NCBI GenBank assembly: GCA_026014605.1
Contig: JAOZIC010000140.1
Coordinates: forward strand, 6,548 to 12,550
Source: Candidatus Bathyarchaeota archaeon
Lineage (GTDB): Archaea; Thermoproteota; Bathyarchaeia; Bathyarchaeales; Bathyarchaeaceae
Reading direction: 5' to 3'
Length of the DNA: 6,003 nucleotides
A program made the position numbers and the translations under genes. The notes beneath the pieces are model-generated. The model was not told where the DNA came from and did no database searches. It saw nothing but the letters and a program-made list of their open reading frames with translations. This document shows, piece after piece, positions 1 to 5,465 of this stretch (position 1 is its first letter; each line of letters starts with the position of its first letter).

Positions 1-693
1 GGGTTTGCTGGGCTTTCTTCTTTGTTGGGTGTCTATGCTGAATCGATTTACAGTCTAAAAGACGGAAACGAAGTTTTGCCACAAAAACTACTTGAAGCAT
101 CCAACTCTGAGGTTAGGCTTGAAACTAAGGTTAACGCTGTCGAAAAAACGTCAAACGGTAGCTTTCGGGTTTCTGATACCAAGAACAGTTCAGTTTTTGA
201 CGCAGTCATAATTGCCACGCCGCTGGAGGTTGCTGATATAACATTTGAAGGCGTATCAATTCAAGGAAGGCAGCGTCGAGATTACCAAAGAATATACATC
301 CAGTTAATGAAAGGCGTTGTGAAACCGAGCTACTTTAACTTTGATTCCTCTGAGTTGCCTTCGATTATACTCACTTCAAAAGAAGTAGACCCGATAACCC
401 GTTTTTCTATCAGGGGCTCAACCAGAGGCGAGTCGTGGGTAACTGTTACGTCAACACAACCCATCGGCGATTCCGTCTGTGACGAACTTTTCAAGAATGG
501 AACTATAGTTTTGGATCACACTTGGAACGCGGCTTATCCTTGTTTCAAACCAGTAGAAAAGATTCCAGACGCTTTTCTCGACAACGGGCTAGTGTATCTA
601 AATGTGATGGAATCTGCGGCTTCAAGTTTGGAGTCTTCTGCGTTTGCTGCATTAACTGCCGTAAAGAAGCTAAAACAACAGAAGGGTTCTTAG
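1..693 (+). CDS. Prenylcysteine oxidase/lyase-like FAD-dependent oxidoreductase, C-terminal part (5' end outside window)
   Basis: The frame is open from the first base, so the gene starts upstream. The first TTG (22) is not a credible start, because the family resemblance continues through GFAGLSS before it. 230 codons are visible. Numbering visible residues from 1, they show a GGN-like motif (SLKDGNEVLP, 18-27), the strand ending DAVIIATPL (67-75) typical of FAD amine-oxidase-like folds, and a C-terminal block AYPCFKPVEKIPD (178-190) followed by YLNVMESAASSLESSA (199-214). From memory, this block closely resembles human PCYOX1 (AYPHYKPPEKCP, then YLNGIECAASAMEMSA). PCYOX1 oxidatively cleaves the thioether of farnesyl- or geranylgeranyl-cysteine. 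The N-terminal Rossmann half with GxGxxG should lie upstream. It ends shortly after the conserved block, without the tail of the animal enzyme. An archaeal substrate is unknown; oxidation of another isoprenoid or thioether is possible. Family confidence is high, reaction confidence low. Its stop overlaps the stop of the convergent small gene. Confidence 0.85.
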   Translation, partial: GFAGLSSLLGVYAESIYSLKDGNEVLPQKLLEASNSEVRLETKVNAVEKTSNGSFRVSDTKNSSVFDAVIIATPLEVADITFEGVSIQGRQRRDYQRIYIQLMKGVVKPSYFNFDSSELPSIILTSKEVDPITRFSIRGSTRGESWVTVTSTQPIGDSVCDELFKNGTIVLDHTWNAAYPCFKPVEKIPDAFLDNGLVYLNVMESAASSLESSAFAALTAVKKLKQQKGS

Positions 694-872
694 TAGATAA
701 CTGAAACTTCGTTTTCTTCTTTAAACTCGCAAGGAATGCACAGTGTTTCCTCTGCGAGAAAGGCGTCGTAGAACATGCAAAAGTAGTGTTCTTCTTTTTC
801 TTTGAAGTGTTTGCATGTTGTGCATACTGTTTTTGTTTCGGTTGGTTGTCTAACCACGACTTGTTGAGACAT
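690..872 (-). CDS. Small cysteine-rich protein, putative zinc ribbon (60 aa)
   Basis: The protein has five cysteines arranged CTTC (17-20), Cys32 and CIPC (45-48), with His22 and His29 between them. The two CxxC knuckles are the layout of small zinc-ribbon or zinc-binding proteins; Cys32 or a histidine could add ligands. There is no signal peptide or membrane segment, so it is probably cytoplasmic. The ATG at 872 has no Shine-Dalgarno sequence upstream, but a TATA-like TATTAAAT is centred about 26 nt before it, as expected for a leaderless archaeal mRNA. The stop (690-692) overlaps the stop of the convergent flavoprotein gene (691-693). A 116-codon frame on the same strand (545-895) has no comparable pattern. 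Function is unknown; a role in nucleic-acid or protein binding is only suggested by the fold class. Confidence 0.65.
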   Translation of the reverse strand: MSQQVVVRQPTETKTVCTTCKHFKEKEEHYFCMFYDAFLAEETLCIPCEFKEENEVSVIY

Positions 873-891
873 AAACTGAGGTGAACTGTCT

Positions 892-904
892 GCATTTAAT
901 ATGC
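892..904 (-). promoter_or_regulatory. TATA box for the 60-aa cysteine-rich protein (leaderless promoter)
   Basis: On the minus strand the sequence reads GCATATTAAATGC, with near-perfect dyad arms GCAT and ATGC. The TATTAAAT core (plus-strand 894-901) is centred 25-26 nt upstream of the A of the ATG at 872. That is the spacing expected between an archaeal TATA box and the transcription start, so transcription would begin at or next to the start codon. This agrees with the absence of a Shine-Dalgarno sequence. Confidence 0.5.
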
Positions 905-1072
905 TTATGAATTTAGGCTCAATATCAACGCTGTAGGGTTGTATCCTGATTTTTGGGTGGCGTATTTTGTATGTTTAGTTTTCACTCGTTTTTCTGTTGC
1001 TTTTGGAGCTAAACGTAGAAATTTGTAAGCCGTTTCTGGGTGTATTCGTGGCTATTTCTTCAAAACACCATG
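905..1072. other. Gene-free stretch between divergent genes
   Basis: Only very short frames occur here (for example 11 and 13 codons on the plus strand), with no supporting signals. The stretch is T-rich on the plus strand (several T4-T5 runs). I see no tRNA-like cloverleaf, no long hairpin and no repeat linking it to the rest of the window. It probably serves as upstream spacer or control DNA for the two divergent genes. Confidence 0.4.
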
Positions 1073-1135
1073 GTTTAACTTTTAGTTATAACCGAAAGTT
1101 ATTAACGATAGTTGAACTAATAACCAATTGTTAAC
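1073..1135 (+). promoter_or_regulatory. Cluster of five GTT-N(0-3)-AAC palindromes in the promoter region of the first paralog
   Basis: Five short dyads lie within 63 bp: GTTTAAC (1073-1079), GTTATAAC (1085-1092), GTTATTAAC (1099-1107), GTTGAAC (1111-1117, within TAGTTGAACTA) and GTTAAC (1130-1135, within TGTTAACA). Centres are about 11 to 18 bp apart. They sit 22-84 bp upstream of the ATG at 1157 and overlap the likely TATA elements (TTATAAC and TTATTAAC), so a protein bound here would compete with or assist TBP. The second paralog has no such cluster upstream. Repressor or activator binding is inferred; the repeats themselves are seen directly. Confidence 0.45.
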
Positions 1136-1140
1136 ACATC

Positions 1141-1150
1141 AGGGGGTTGA
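1141..1150 (+). promoter_or_regulatory. Ribosome binding site (AGGGGGTTGA) deciding the start of the first paralog
   Basis: AGGGGGT resembles the archaeal Shine-Dalgarno AGGAGGTGAT, with G in place of A (a G-U pair to the 16S tail). The G run (1142-1146) leaves 10 nt to the ATG at 1157 but only 4 nt to the in-frame TTG at 1151. The ATG is therefore preferred. Confidence 0.6.
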
Positions 1151-1156
1151 TTGATT

Positions 1157-1930
1157 ATGAAGCGAACATTAACGACAATCATGCTATTCAGCATACTAAT
1201 AATAATGACTTTTGGAACTGTCATGGCGGGCAACCCAGACTACTCAATCATAGAATATACTGGCGGTGTTGTAGCCGCTACTGTTGATGGAGAGTGGACT
1301 ACAGAAGATGAATGGAACGACGCCCTGCTTGTCCCAGTTTCTGATGACTTTGCTTTCTTGTATAATGTGGACTTGAATACTTATTCCTGTGAGTTTTGTG
1401 TAGAACTTTTTACTGATGACACTGATGATGCTGAAGACTACTGGCAATTCTGTTTTGATGATAGCAACGGAGGAGGCACTGCACCTCAGGCAGGAGACTT
1501 CAGAGTAGACATTGTTGGTCACACGACCCTAACAGTTTATGAAGGAAATGGACAGGGCTGGGATGAAATTGCTTCAGGTGGCGAAATAACGTGGGCAGAT
1601 TCGATAAGTGATTCTCCACTTAACAGTACCCCTCACTGGATTTTAGAGTTCACCTTCATAAAGACTGGAGGAAATATGATGATAGGTAACGCACCACCAA
1701 CTGGACTTCGAGTTGCAGCTTACGACGCAAGCAACAGCGAAGCTGGGGTTCAAGCATGGGCACCAGACAGTTCTGTAGATGTTCCAGATGAGTGGGGATT
1801 AATCTCAACTTATTCGTCGGACTCGATTCCGGAGGGCTTAACGTTTGCTGTTATGGGTGTTTTGTCGTCAGTTTCGTTACTTGTTGGTTCTAGGTATCTG
1901 CAGAAGCGTATAAAGAAGCATGAAAACTAG
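1157..1930 (+). CDS. Secreted membrane-anchored CBM9/DOMON-like protein with IPEG C-terminal anchor, paralog 1 (257 aa)
   Basis: Start is taken at ATG 1157 (MKRTLTT) from the ribosome-site spacing; TTG 1151 would add two residues. Residues 1-24 form a signal peptide: KR, a hydrophobic core, then VMA-G. The exported domain (about 30-215) opens with TVDGEWTTEDEWNDA (42-56), the 'DG-x-EW' start seen in CBM9/DOMON-like beta-sandwich domains of extracellular proteins. An acidic stretch TDDTDDAEDYW (86-96) and GGGTAPQAGD (105-114) may bind metal. The C-terminus has IPEG (224-227), a membrane segment (about 228-246) and a basic tail RYLQKRIKK, resembling archaeal C-terminal sorting or anchor signals. 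The protein should face outward. About half the mature residues match the downstream paralog. The CBM9 assignment is by pattern only; carbohydrate or heme binding is not shown, and no catalytic motif is visible. Confidence 0.85.
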   Translation: MKRTLTTIMLFSILIIMTFGTVMAGNPDYSIIEYTGGVVAATVDGEWTTEDEWNDALLVPVSDDFAFLYNVDLNTYSCEFCVELFTDDTDDAEDYWQFCFDDSNGGGTAPQAGDFRVDIVGHTTLTVYEGNGQGWDEIASGGEITWADSISDSPLNSTPHWILEFTFIKTGGNMMIGNAPPTGLRVAAYDASNSEAGVQAWAPDSSVDVPDEWGLISTYSSDSIPEGLTFAVMGVLSSVSLLVGSRYLQKRIKKHEN

Positions 1931-1933
1931 TGT

Positions 1934-1984
1934 TTAGACTTGACGATGAATTGGATGAGTCAATGTCTAATATCCACCTTTTTT
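1934..1984 (+). terminator. Hairpin plus T-run terminator of paralog 1
   Basis: The arms TTAGACTTGAC (1934-1944) and GTCAATGTCTAA (1959-1970) pair over 11 bp with one bulged T. A 14-nt loop lies between them, and a T6 run (1979-1984) follows. The hairpin begins three bases after the stop codon. Its outer arms and the CACCTTTTTT segment recur after paralog 2. Confidence 0.6.
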
Positions 1985-2029
1985 ATGACCTATTGGTTTA
2001 TTAATCAATAATTCATTTTTTCATTTTTT

Positions 2030-2041
2030 AATATCTTATAG
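2030..2041 (+). promoter_or_regulatory. Possible TATA box for paralog 2
   Basis: AATATCTTATAG lies about 60 nt upstream of the TTG at 2100, so transcription would start near 2062 and leave room for a leader with the ribosome site at 2088-2092. A second candidate, AAATATAAAA (2074-2083), is too close: its start point would fall at or past the start codon. The region is very AT-rich, so the choice is uncertain. Confidence 0.3.
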
Positions 2042-2087
2042 AAAAATTCTTAAACTGAATTAGACGAATATTCAAATATAAAAAAAT

Positions 2088-2092
2088 GGGGG
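2088..2092 (+). promoter_or_regulatory. Ribosome binding site (GGGGG) for the TTG start of paralog 2
   Basis: GGGGG sits 7 nt before TTG 2100, a normal Shine-Dalgarno spacing. No in-frame ATG lies between it and the signal-peptide core. Together with the alignment of MTIKR to MIMKR/MKR in paralog 1, this supports the TTG start. Confidence 0.55.
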
Positions 2093-2099
2093 ACTGCAT

Positions 2100-2870
2100 T
2101 TGACAATTAAAAGAGCTTTCTTGCTGTTCGTTCTTTGCAGTTTAATTTTGCTGGTACCAATTACAACGATTCAAGCAAGCGAACCCGGATACGAAAGAGT
2201 CGAATACGCCGTTGTTGTCGAACCCACAATTGACGGAGCCTGGACATCCGAAGATGAATGGACCGACGGAGAACAAACTAACATCTCAGCAGACATTTTC
2301 TTCAGAAGCACATTCAGTTACACAGGACTAGTTTACACACAGTTTATAATCGAAATCCTTAACGACGACACAAACGACGCTGGCGACTACTGGCAAATAT
2401 GCTTTGACGGCAGTTTAGACGGAGGCACCGCTCCAATGGCTGGAGATTACAGAATCGAAATCGTAGGACACACAGATTTAACTGTCTATGAAGGCGATGG
2501 GTCAGGTTGGGTTGAAGTTACGCCCGACGCCGGTGAAATAACATGGGCGGACTCGATAAGTGATTCTCCTGCATCAAGTACTCTTCACTGGATTCTAGAA
2601 ATCACGATAGAAAAAACATCTGGGGTGGTTCTGTTGTCTGAAATACCTGGATTGCGTGTAGCAGTATACGACGAGAGCAACAGTGAAGCTGGAGTATTAG
2701 CGTGGCCACCAACCGAGCAAGACGTTCCAGACACTTGGGGAATAAACAACTATACGATGGATGCAATTCCAGAGGGCTTAACATTTGCTGTTATGGGCGC
2801 TTTATCATCTGTTTCGCTGATAGTTGGCTCGAAATATCTGCGCAAGCACTCAAAGAAACGAAAACAATAG
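2100..2870 (+). CDS. Secreted membrane-anchored CBM9/DOMON-like protein with IPEG C-terminal anchor, paralog 2 (256 aa)
   Basis: This gene starts at TTG 2100 behind a GGGGG ribosome site. Residues 1-27 form a signal peptide (MTIKRAFLL, hydrophobic core, IQA-S). The exported domain opens with TIDGAWTSEDEWTDG (43-57) and shares with paralog 1 the blocks DYWQ-CFD (96-103), GGTAP-AGD (108-116), IVGHT-LTVYEG (121-132), GEITWADSISDSP (145-157) and SNSEAGV (193-199). IPEG (223-226) is followed by a membrane segment (about 227-245) and a basic tail (RKHSKKRK). By hand count, identity to paralog 1 is a little over half of the mature protein. It is concentrated in the core and the C-terminal anchor, while residues 58-85 differ almost completely. 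Such divergence in one patch could reflect different ligands. It converges on the large surface-protein gene, with only 27 bp between stop codons. Function is unknown. Confidence 0.85.
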   Translation: MTIKRAFLLFVLCSLILLVPITTIQASEPGYERVEYAVVVEPTIDGAWTSEDEWTDGEQTNISADIFFRSTFSYTGLVYTQFIIEILNDDTNDAGDYWQICFDGSLDGGTAPMAGDYRIEIVGHTDLTVYEGDGSGWVEVTPDAGEITWADSISDSPASSTLHWILEITIEKTSGVVLLSEIPGLRVAVYDESNSEAGVLAWPPTEQDVPDTWGINNYTMDAIPEGLTFAVMGALSSVSLIVGSKYLRKHSKKRKQ

Positions 2871-2871
2871 T

Positions 2872-2922
2872 TTAGACCTGCTGACGCAAAAAACGCTTCA
2901 CGGTCTAATCTCACCTTTTTTT
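2872..2922 (+). terminator. Hairpin plus T-run terminator of paralog 2, overlapping the convergent gene
   Basis: The arms TTAGACC (2872-2878) and GGTCTAA (2902-2908) flank a weaker inner stem (TGA/TCA, GC/GC) with an A-rich loop. A T7 run follows (2916-2922). The right arm and T-run lie inside the last codons of the minus-strand gene (KKGEIRP-stop). Read on the minus strand, the same hairpin follows that gene's stop codon and leads into T-rich sequence, so it may terminate both genes. Confidence 0.55.
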
Positions 2923-5423
2923 CTTTTCGCAGTTTTTGTGTATGTTATTAAAGCAATTGTAGCCACAATGAATATGCCTAACATTATTATTCCTGACGTA
3001 AACTCTGGAATCGCATTCACGTTTAGGTCAACAACAAACTGGTGCGTGCTGTGTTGGTAATCTATTATTAAACACCAAGAATCGTCAGTTGATGTTAACG
3101 AGTAATCCATTTGGTTTCCGTCAAGAAGAATTGTGATACTTGCGGGGTCATCTACGAGCGTTTTGGATATAATTACTTTCGCGTAGCCTTGTGTTCCTGT
3201 TTCTCCTTGTGCTGTGAAAGTCAATGTCCGGTCGGTTGAATTGAATGCAAGGTCAGATATTGTGGAGTTTGATTCAACAGAGAAAACGTATTCGTTGTCG
3301 TAGGTGATGCTGTTTATCGCTGCGGTGTTACTTGACATGCTGTATGTTTCTGTTCCTGCCCAGTCTACTTTGATTGTGAACAATCCCGTGCTGGGTGGAA
3401 CCCAAACTGCAGAATAAACTCCGTTAATGTTTGTTTGCCCCGAAGTAATAGGCGTCCAAGTGCTGGCTCCTTGTGCGGCGTAATACAACATGACTGTTTG
3501 TCCCTGAATTTTATTTCCGTAAACATCAAAAAGAGTACCAGAAATTTCAACTTCAAAACCCGTAACTGTCGAGGAACAGCTTGTTGAAATCGAAATACCT
3601 GTTGCAGTCTTTCCTGGTTCAGGTTCCGTTGTTGTTCCGTTCATGGCTACGATGATGATGAAATTAGTTTCTGAATCTTCAATGGACATGAAATGGTTTC
3701 CCGCAGCAGCTGTTGGGATTGTTACTGACGTTTCAAAATAGCCCGTTAGCTGGCTGGCTGTTGTTGTTCCAATTATCTGAGCATTCGCCCACTCATTTTT
3801 TGTTACAGTTCCCACAATTGGAACCCCATCCCACCTAACATAAACAACCCCCGGATGGAAGTATTGGCCAGCAATCATTAGGGTGTCGCCTGGATTTACG
3901 ATAATTGTTGATGCAAAGTTTGTGCCGTTTCCATAAAGTCCGTTGGCTGTTTGGGTTCCAACTATTTTCAGTCCCCTTGCGTATTGGATGTACTCTGCGA
4001 AACCGTAAACAATGCCTGCCTGCTCTGATCTGAACGACAACTTTTCGTAATCTGGTGACGTATCGCCAGCATACCCTATTGCTGCTCTCATGTCTGGCAT
4101 CTCGGTTGTAAACGTGATTTGTCCTGATTCATCACTGGTTGTTGTTCCCAACAAACTCCAAGTACTAAACATTGGGTCAAGATACGACAAAGTGATTTGA
4201 CTGGACGCTGGATAACCTGAACCAGCAAACGTTACCGAAACTCCTCCAGGTCCTGAAAGCGGAGAAACCGTTAACAAAGCCTGATAAGTACTGATTTTAA
4301 ACATCAACCTACTTTCAGAATCTTCAACTGCAATATAGTGCTCTCCAGCACTTGCTGTTGGGATTGTTACTGTTGTCGAAAAGGAACCTGTTTGTTGATC
4401 GGCTGTTGTTGTTCCAATTATTTGGGCGTAGGCCCATTCATTGCTGGTTACCGTGCCCACTACCGCAACTCCATCCCATCTAACGTAAATAACTCCTGGG
4501 TGGAAATATTTGCCAGAAATCGTAAGTGTTTCACCCGCTTTAACCTTGATCGATGAGGCAAAGCTTGTGCCGTTTCCATAAAGTCCGTTGGCTGTTTGGG
4601 TTCCAACTGTTTTTAGTCCCCTTGAATACTGGTTATAATCTGCATAAGCGTACACGATGCCATTAATCTCTGAACGGTATGACACCTGAACATATGATTC
4701 TGGGTAATCGCCCATGCTCCCTGCTTTTCTTAGGTCGGGTACTTCTGTTATAAATGCGATGCTTCCTGTTCCGTCAGATGTTGTTGAGCCCAAAAAATTC
4801 CAAGACCCAAACGCTGGGTCATAATATGCTATAGTAACAACCGAAGATATTGGGTATCCTGAACCCGTAATCGAAACGTCAATTCCGCCAGGTCCAGACA
4901 ACGGAAAAACCTGCAGGGTAGCATCGGTTGTAACTGAATATACGTTAATGAATGCATCAGTTACTGCTGCGTCTTCTCCAAGATTGTCAAAAGCCTTGAT
5001 GGTGTAACTTCCTACTGGTATGTTTGGGGCGATACTGCCGTTAACCCAGTTATTTCCAACAATCCAAGAGCCCAAGCCACTTGAGTAAGATTGTGTGCCT
5101 GCTTGGTTGGTTACATCAGCAACCGAAATCATGGGACTGTATATCACGTCACCTACTGATACCTCAGGGTTGGAGTCATAACTCATTACCAAATAGAATT
5201 TGCTACCTGACCAAGTTACGTCTGCAAAATACAGGTTTACAGTGCCGCCCGCCTGTACAGGCTGGTTTGGAGTGCTTTGTGTTTTGCTGTTTATTTTGAT
5301 GTATCCTGTTGATGAGGATACAACCGAAACATAGGTTGGTACAGCAATAACCATAACCAGTATTGCTATTGATAAAGTCCTGAGTTTACTTCTTGTCAGT
5401 ATAAACGCCCCCGTCCCTAACAA
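2898..5423 (-). CDS. Large cell-surface protein of Ig/TIG-like repeats with IPEF C-terminal anchor (841 aa)
   Basis: The layout is: an N-terminal signal segment (hydrophobic about 17-29); a beta-sandwich domain (about 41-163); two copies of a unit of about 214 residues (164-377 and 378-593); an Ig-like domain (about 605-705, with LFDVYGNKIQGQTVMLYY and GVYSAVWVPPSTG); and a further beta domain (about 707-803, with VESNSTISDLAFN and YQHSTHQFVVDL) of a type I recognise from archaeal surface proteins. The C-terminus is IPEF (805-808), a membrane segment (about 809-828) and KTAKRKK. Each repeat contains PLSGPGG, a TIG-like half, then GTQTANGLYGNGT, AGxYFHPG/GKYFHPG and a second TIG-like half. Many NxS/T sequons suggest glycosylation; there are only two cysteines. 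A structural, adhesive or S-layer-associated role is inferred; no enzyme motif is seen. The start is uncertain: TTG 5423 gives the longest frame, but the ribosome-site-like GGGGG (5408-5412) points to CTG 5399 (LTRSKLRT). Confidence 0.85.
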   Translation of the reverse strand: MLGTGAFILTRSKLRTLSIAILVMVIAVPTYVSVVSSSTGYIKINSKTQSTPNQPVQAGGTVNLYFADVTWSGSKFYLVMSYDSNPEVSVGDVIYSPMISVADVTNQAGTQSYSSGLGSWIVGNNWVNGSIAPNIPVGSYTIKAFDNLGEDAAVTDAFINVYSVTTDATLQVFPLSGPGGIDVSITGSGYPISSVVTIAYYDPAFGSWNFLGSTTSDGTGSIAFITEVPDLRKAGSMGDYPESYVQVSYRSEINGIVYAYADYNQYSRGLKTVGTQTANGLYGNGTSFASSIKVKAGETLTISGKYFHPGVIYVRWDGVAVVGTVTSNEWAYAQIIGTTTADQQTGSFSTTVTIPTASAGEHYIAVEDSESRLMFKISTYQALLTVSPLSGPGGVSVTFAGSGYPASSQITLSYLDPMFSTWSLLGTTTSDESGQITFTTEMPDMRAAIGYAGDTSPDYEKLSFRSEQAGIVYGFAEYIQYARGLKIVGTQTANGLYGNGTNFASTIIVNPGDTLMIAGQYFHPGVVYVRWDGVPIVGTVTKNEWANAQIIGTTTASQLTGYFETSVTIPTAAAGNHFMSIEDSETNFIIIVAMNGTTTEPEPGKTATGISISTSCSSTVTGFEVEISGTLFDVYGNKIQGQTVMLYYAAQGASTWTPITSGQTNINGVYSAVWVPPSTGLFTIKVDWAGTETYSMSSNTAAINSITYDNEYVFSVESNSTISDLAFNSTDRTLTFTAQGETGTQGYAKVIISKTLVDDPASITILLDGNQMDYSLTSTDDSWCLIIDYQHSTHQFVVDLNVNAIPEFTSGIIMLGIFIVATIALITYTKTAKRKKGEIRP
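3920..3963. repeat. 44-bp perfect direct repeat, copy 1
   Basis: This stretch is identical, base for base, to 4565-4608 (offset 645 bp). It lies in the second protein unit and encodes VGTQTANGLYGNGT. Third codon positions are conserved too, unlike most of the surrounding repeat. Confidence 0.85.
4565..4608. repeat. 44-bp perfect direct repeat, copy 2
   Basis: This is the partner of 3920-3963 and lies in the first protein unit. Flanking sequence diverges at once at silent sites (AAACTTG/AAGCTTG on one side, ATTTTCAG/GTTTTTAG on the other), so the perfect identity is local. Confidence 0.85.
5408..5412 (-). promoter_or_regulatory. GGGGG ribosome-site candidate inside the longest frame of the surface-protein gene
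   Basis: On the minus strand GGGACGGGGG ends 8 nt before an in-frame CTG (5399) and 5 nt before ATA (5402). It has the same G5 form as the sites of the two paralogs. Nothing similar precedes the TTG at 5423, where the upstream sequence is purely A/T-rich. Confidence 0.4.
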
Positions 5424-5465
5424 TTATTATATGATAGAAATATTTTAACTCTTTGGATGCTAATT

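Larger units (their letters stand above)
1157..2922 (+). repeat. Tandem gene duplication: two paralogs, each with a related 3' terminator
   Basis: Two adjacent genes of about 770 bp encode proteins alike from signal peptide to basic tail. At the DNA level some stretches are identical, for example TCGATAAGTGATTCTCC (1601-1617 and 2553-2569) and TTTGCTGTTATGGG in the anchor region. The similarity runs past the stop codons into the hairpin (TTAGAC arms, GTCTAAT, CACCTTTTTT) and then stops. The 5' non-coding regions do not match. The duplicated unit was therefore about gene plus terminator. Confidence 0.7.
3645..4934 (-). repeat. Internal tandem duplication in the surface-protein gene (two units of about 645 bp)
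   Basis: The first protein unit (residues 164-377) is encoded at about 4293-4934 and the second (378-593) at about 3645-4292. Matching landmarks are offset by 214-215 residues: FPLSGPGG/SPLSGPGG, GTQTANGLYGNGT, FHPGV-YVRWDGV, GTVT-NEWA-AQIIGTTTA, TVTIPTA-AG and EDSE. Boundaries are approximate because both ends lie in ordinary beta-strand sequence. Confidence 0.8.

Noticed and set aside
22..24. TTG at 22 as the start of the flavoprotein gene
   Set aside because: The frame is open to the window edge, the residues before it fit the family, and the FAD-binding half would be missing.
545..895. 116-codon frame on the minus strand
   Set aside because: It overlaps two better-supported genes in other frames, is Lys/Ser/Gln-rich without domain pattern, and lacks a ribosome site; the 60-aa frame in the same region has the cysteine motif and the TATA box.
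905..1072. Possible tRNA or small RNA gene in the gene-free stretch
   Set aside because: No cloverleaf, TPsiC-like box or strong stem could be formed by eye; the stretch is merely T-rich.
1073..1135. CRISPR-like array reading of the GTT...AAC repeats
   Set aside because: The units are only 6-9 bp, with irregular spacing of 11-18 bp and no longer repeat or uniform spacers.
1244..1522. 92-codon minus-strand frame inside paralog 1
   Set aside because: It is antisense to a well-supported coding region, with no signals or recognisable features of its own.
1990..2015. Imperfect inverted repeat ATTGGTT/AATCAAT upstream of paralog 2
   Set aside because: It is short, AT-rich and contains a mismatch; such repeats are expected by chance in this sequence and no second copy is seen.
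2824..3060. 78-codon plus-strand frame spanning the end of paralog 2 and the end of the surface-protein gene
   Set aside because: It crosses the terminator hairpin and the convergent gene in an unrelated frame, and the start has no ribosome site.
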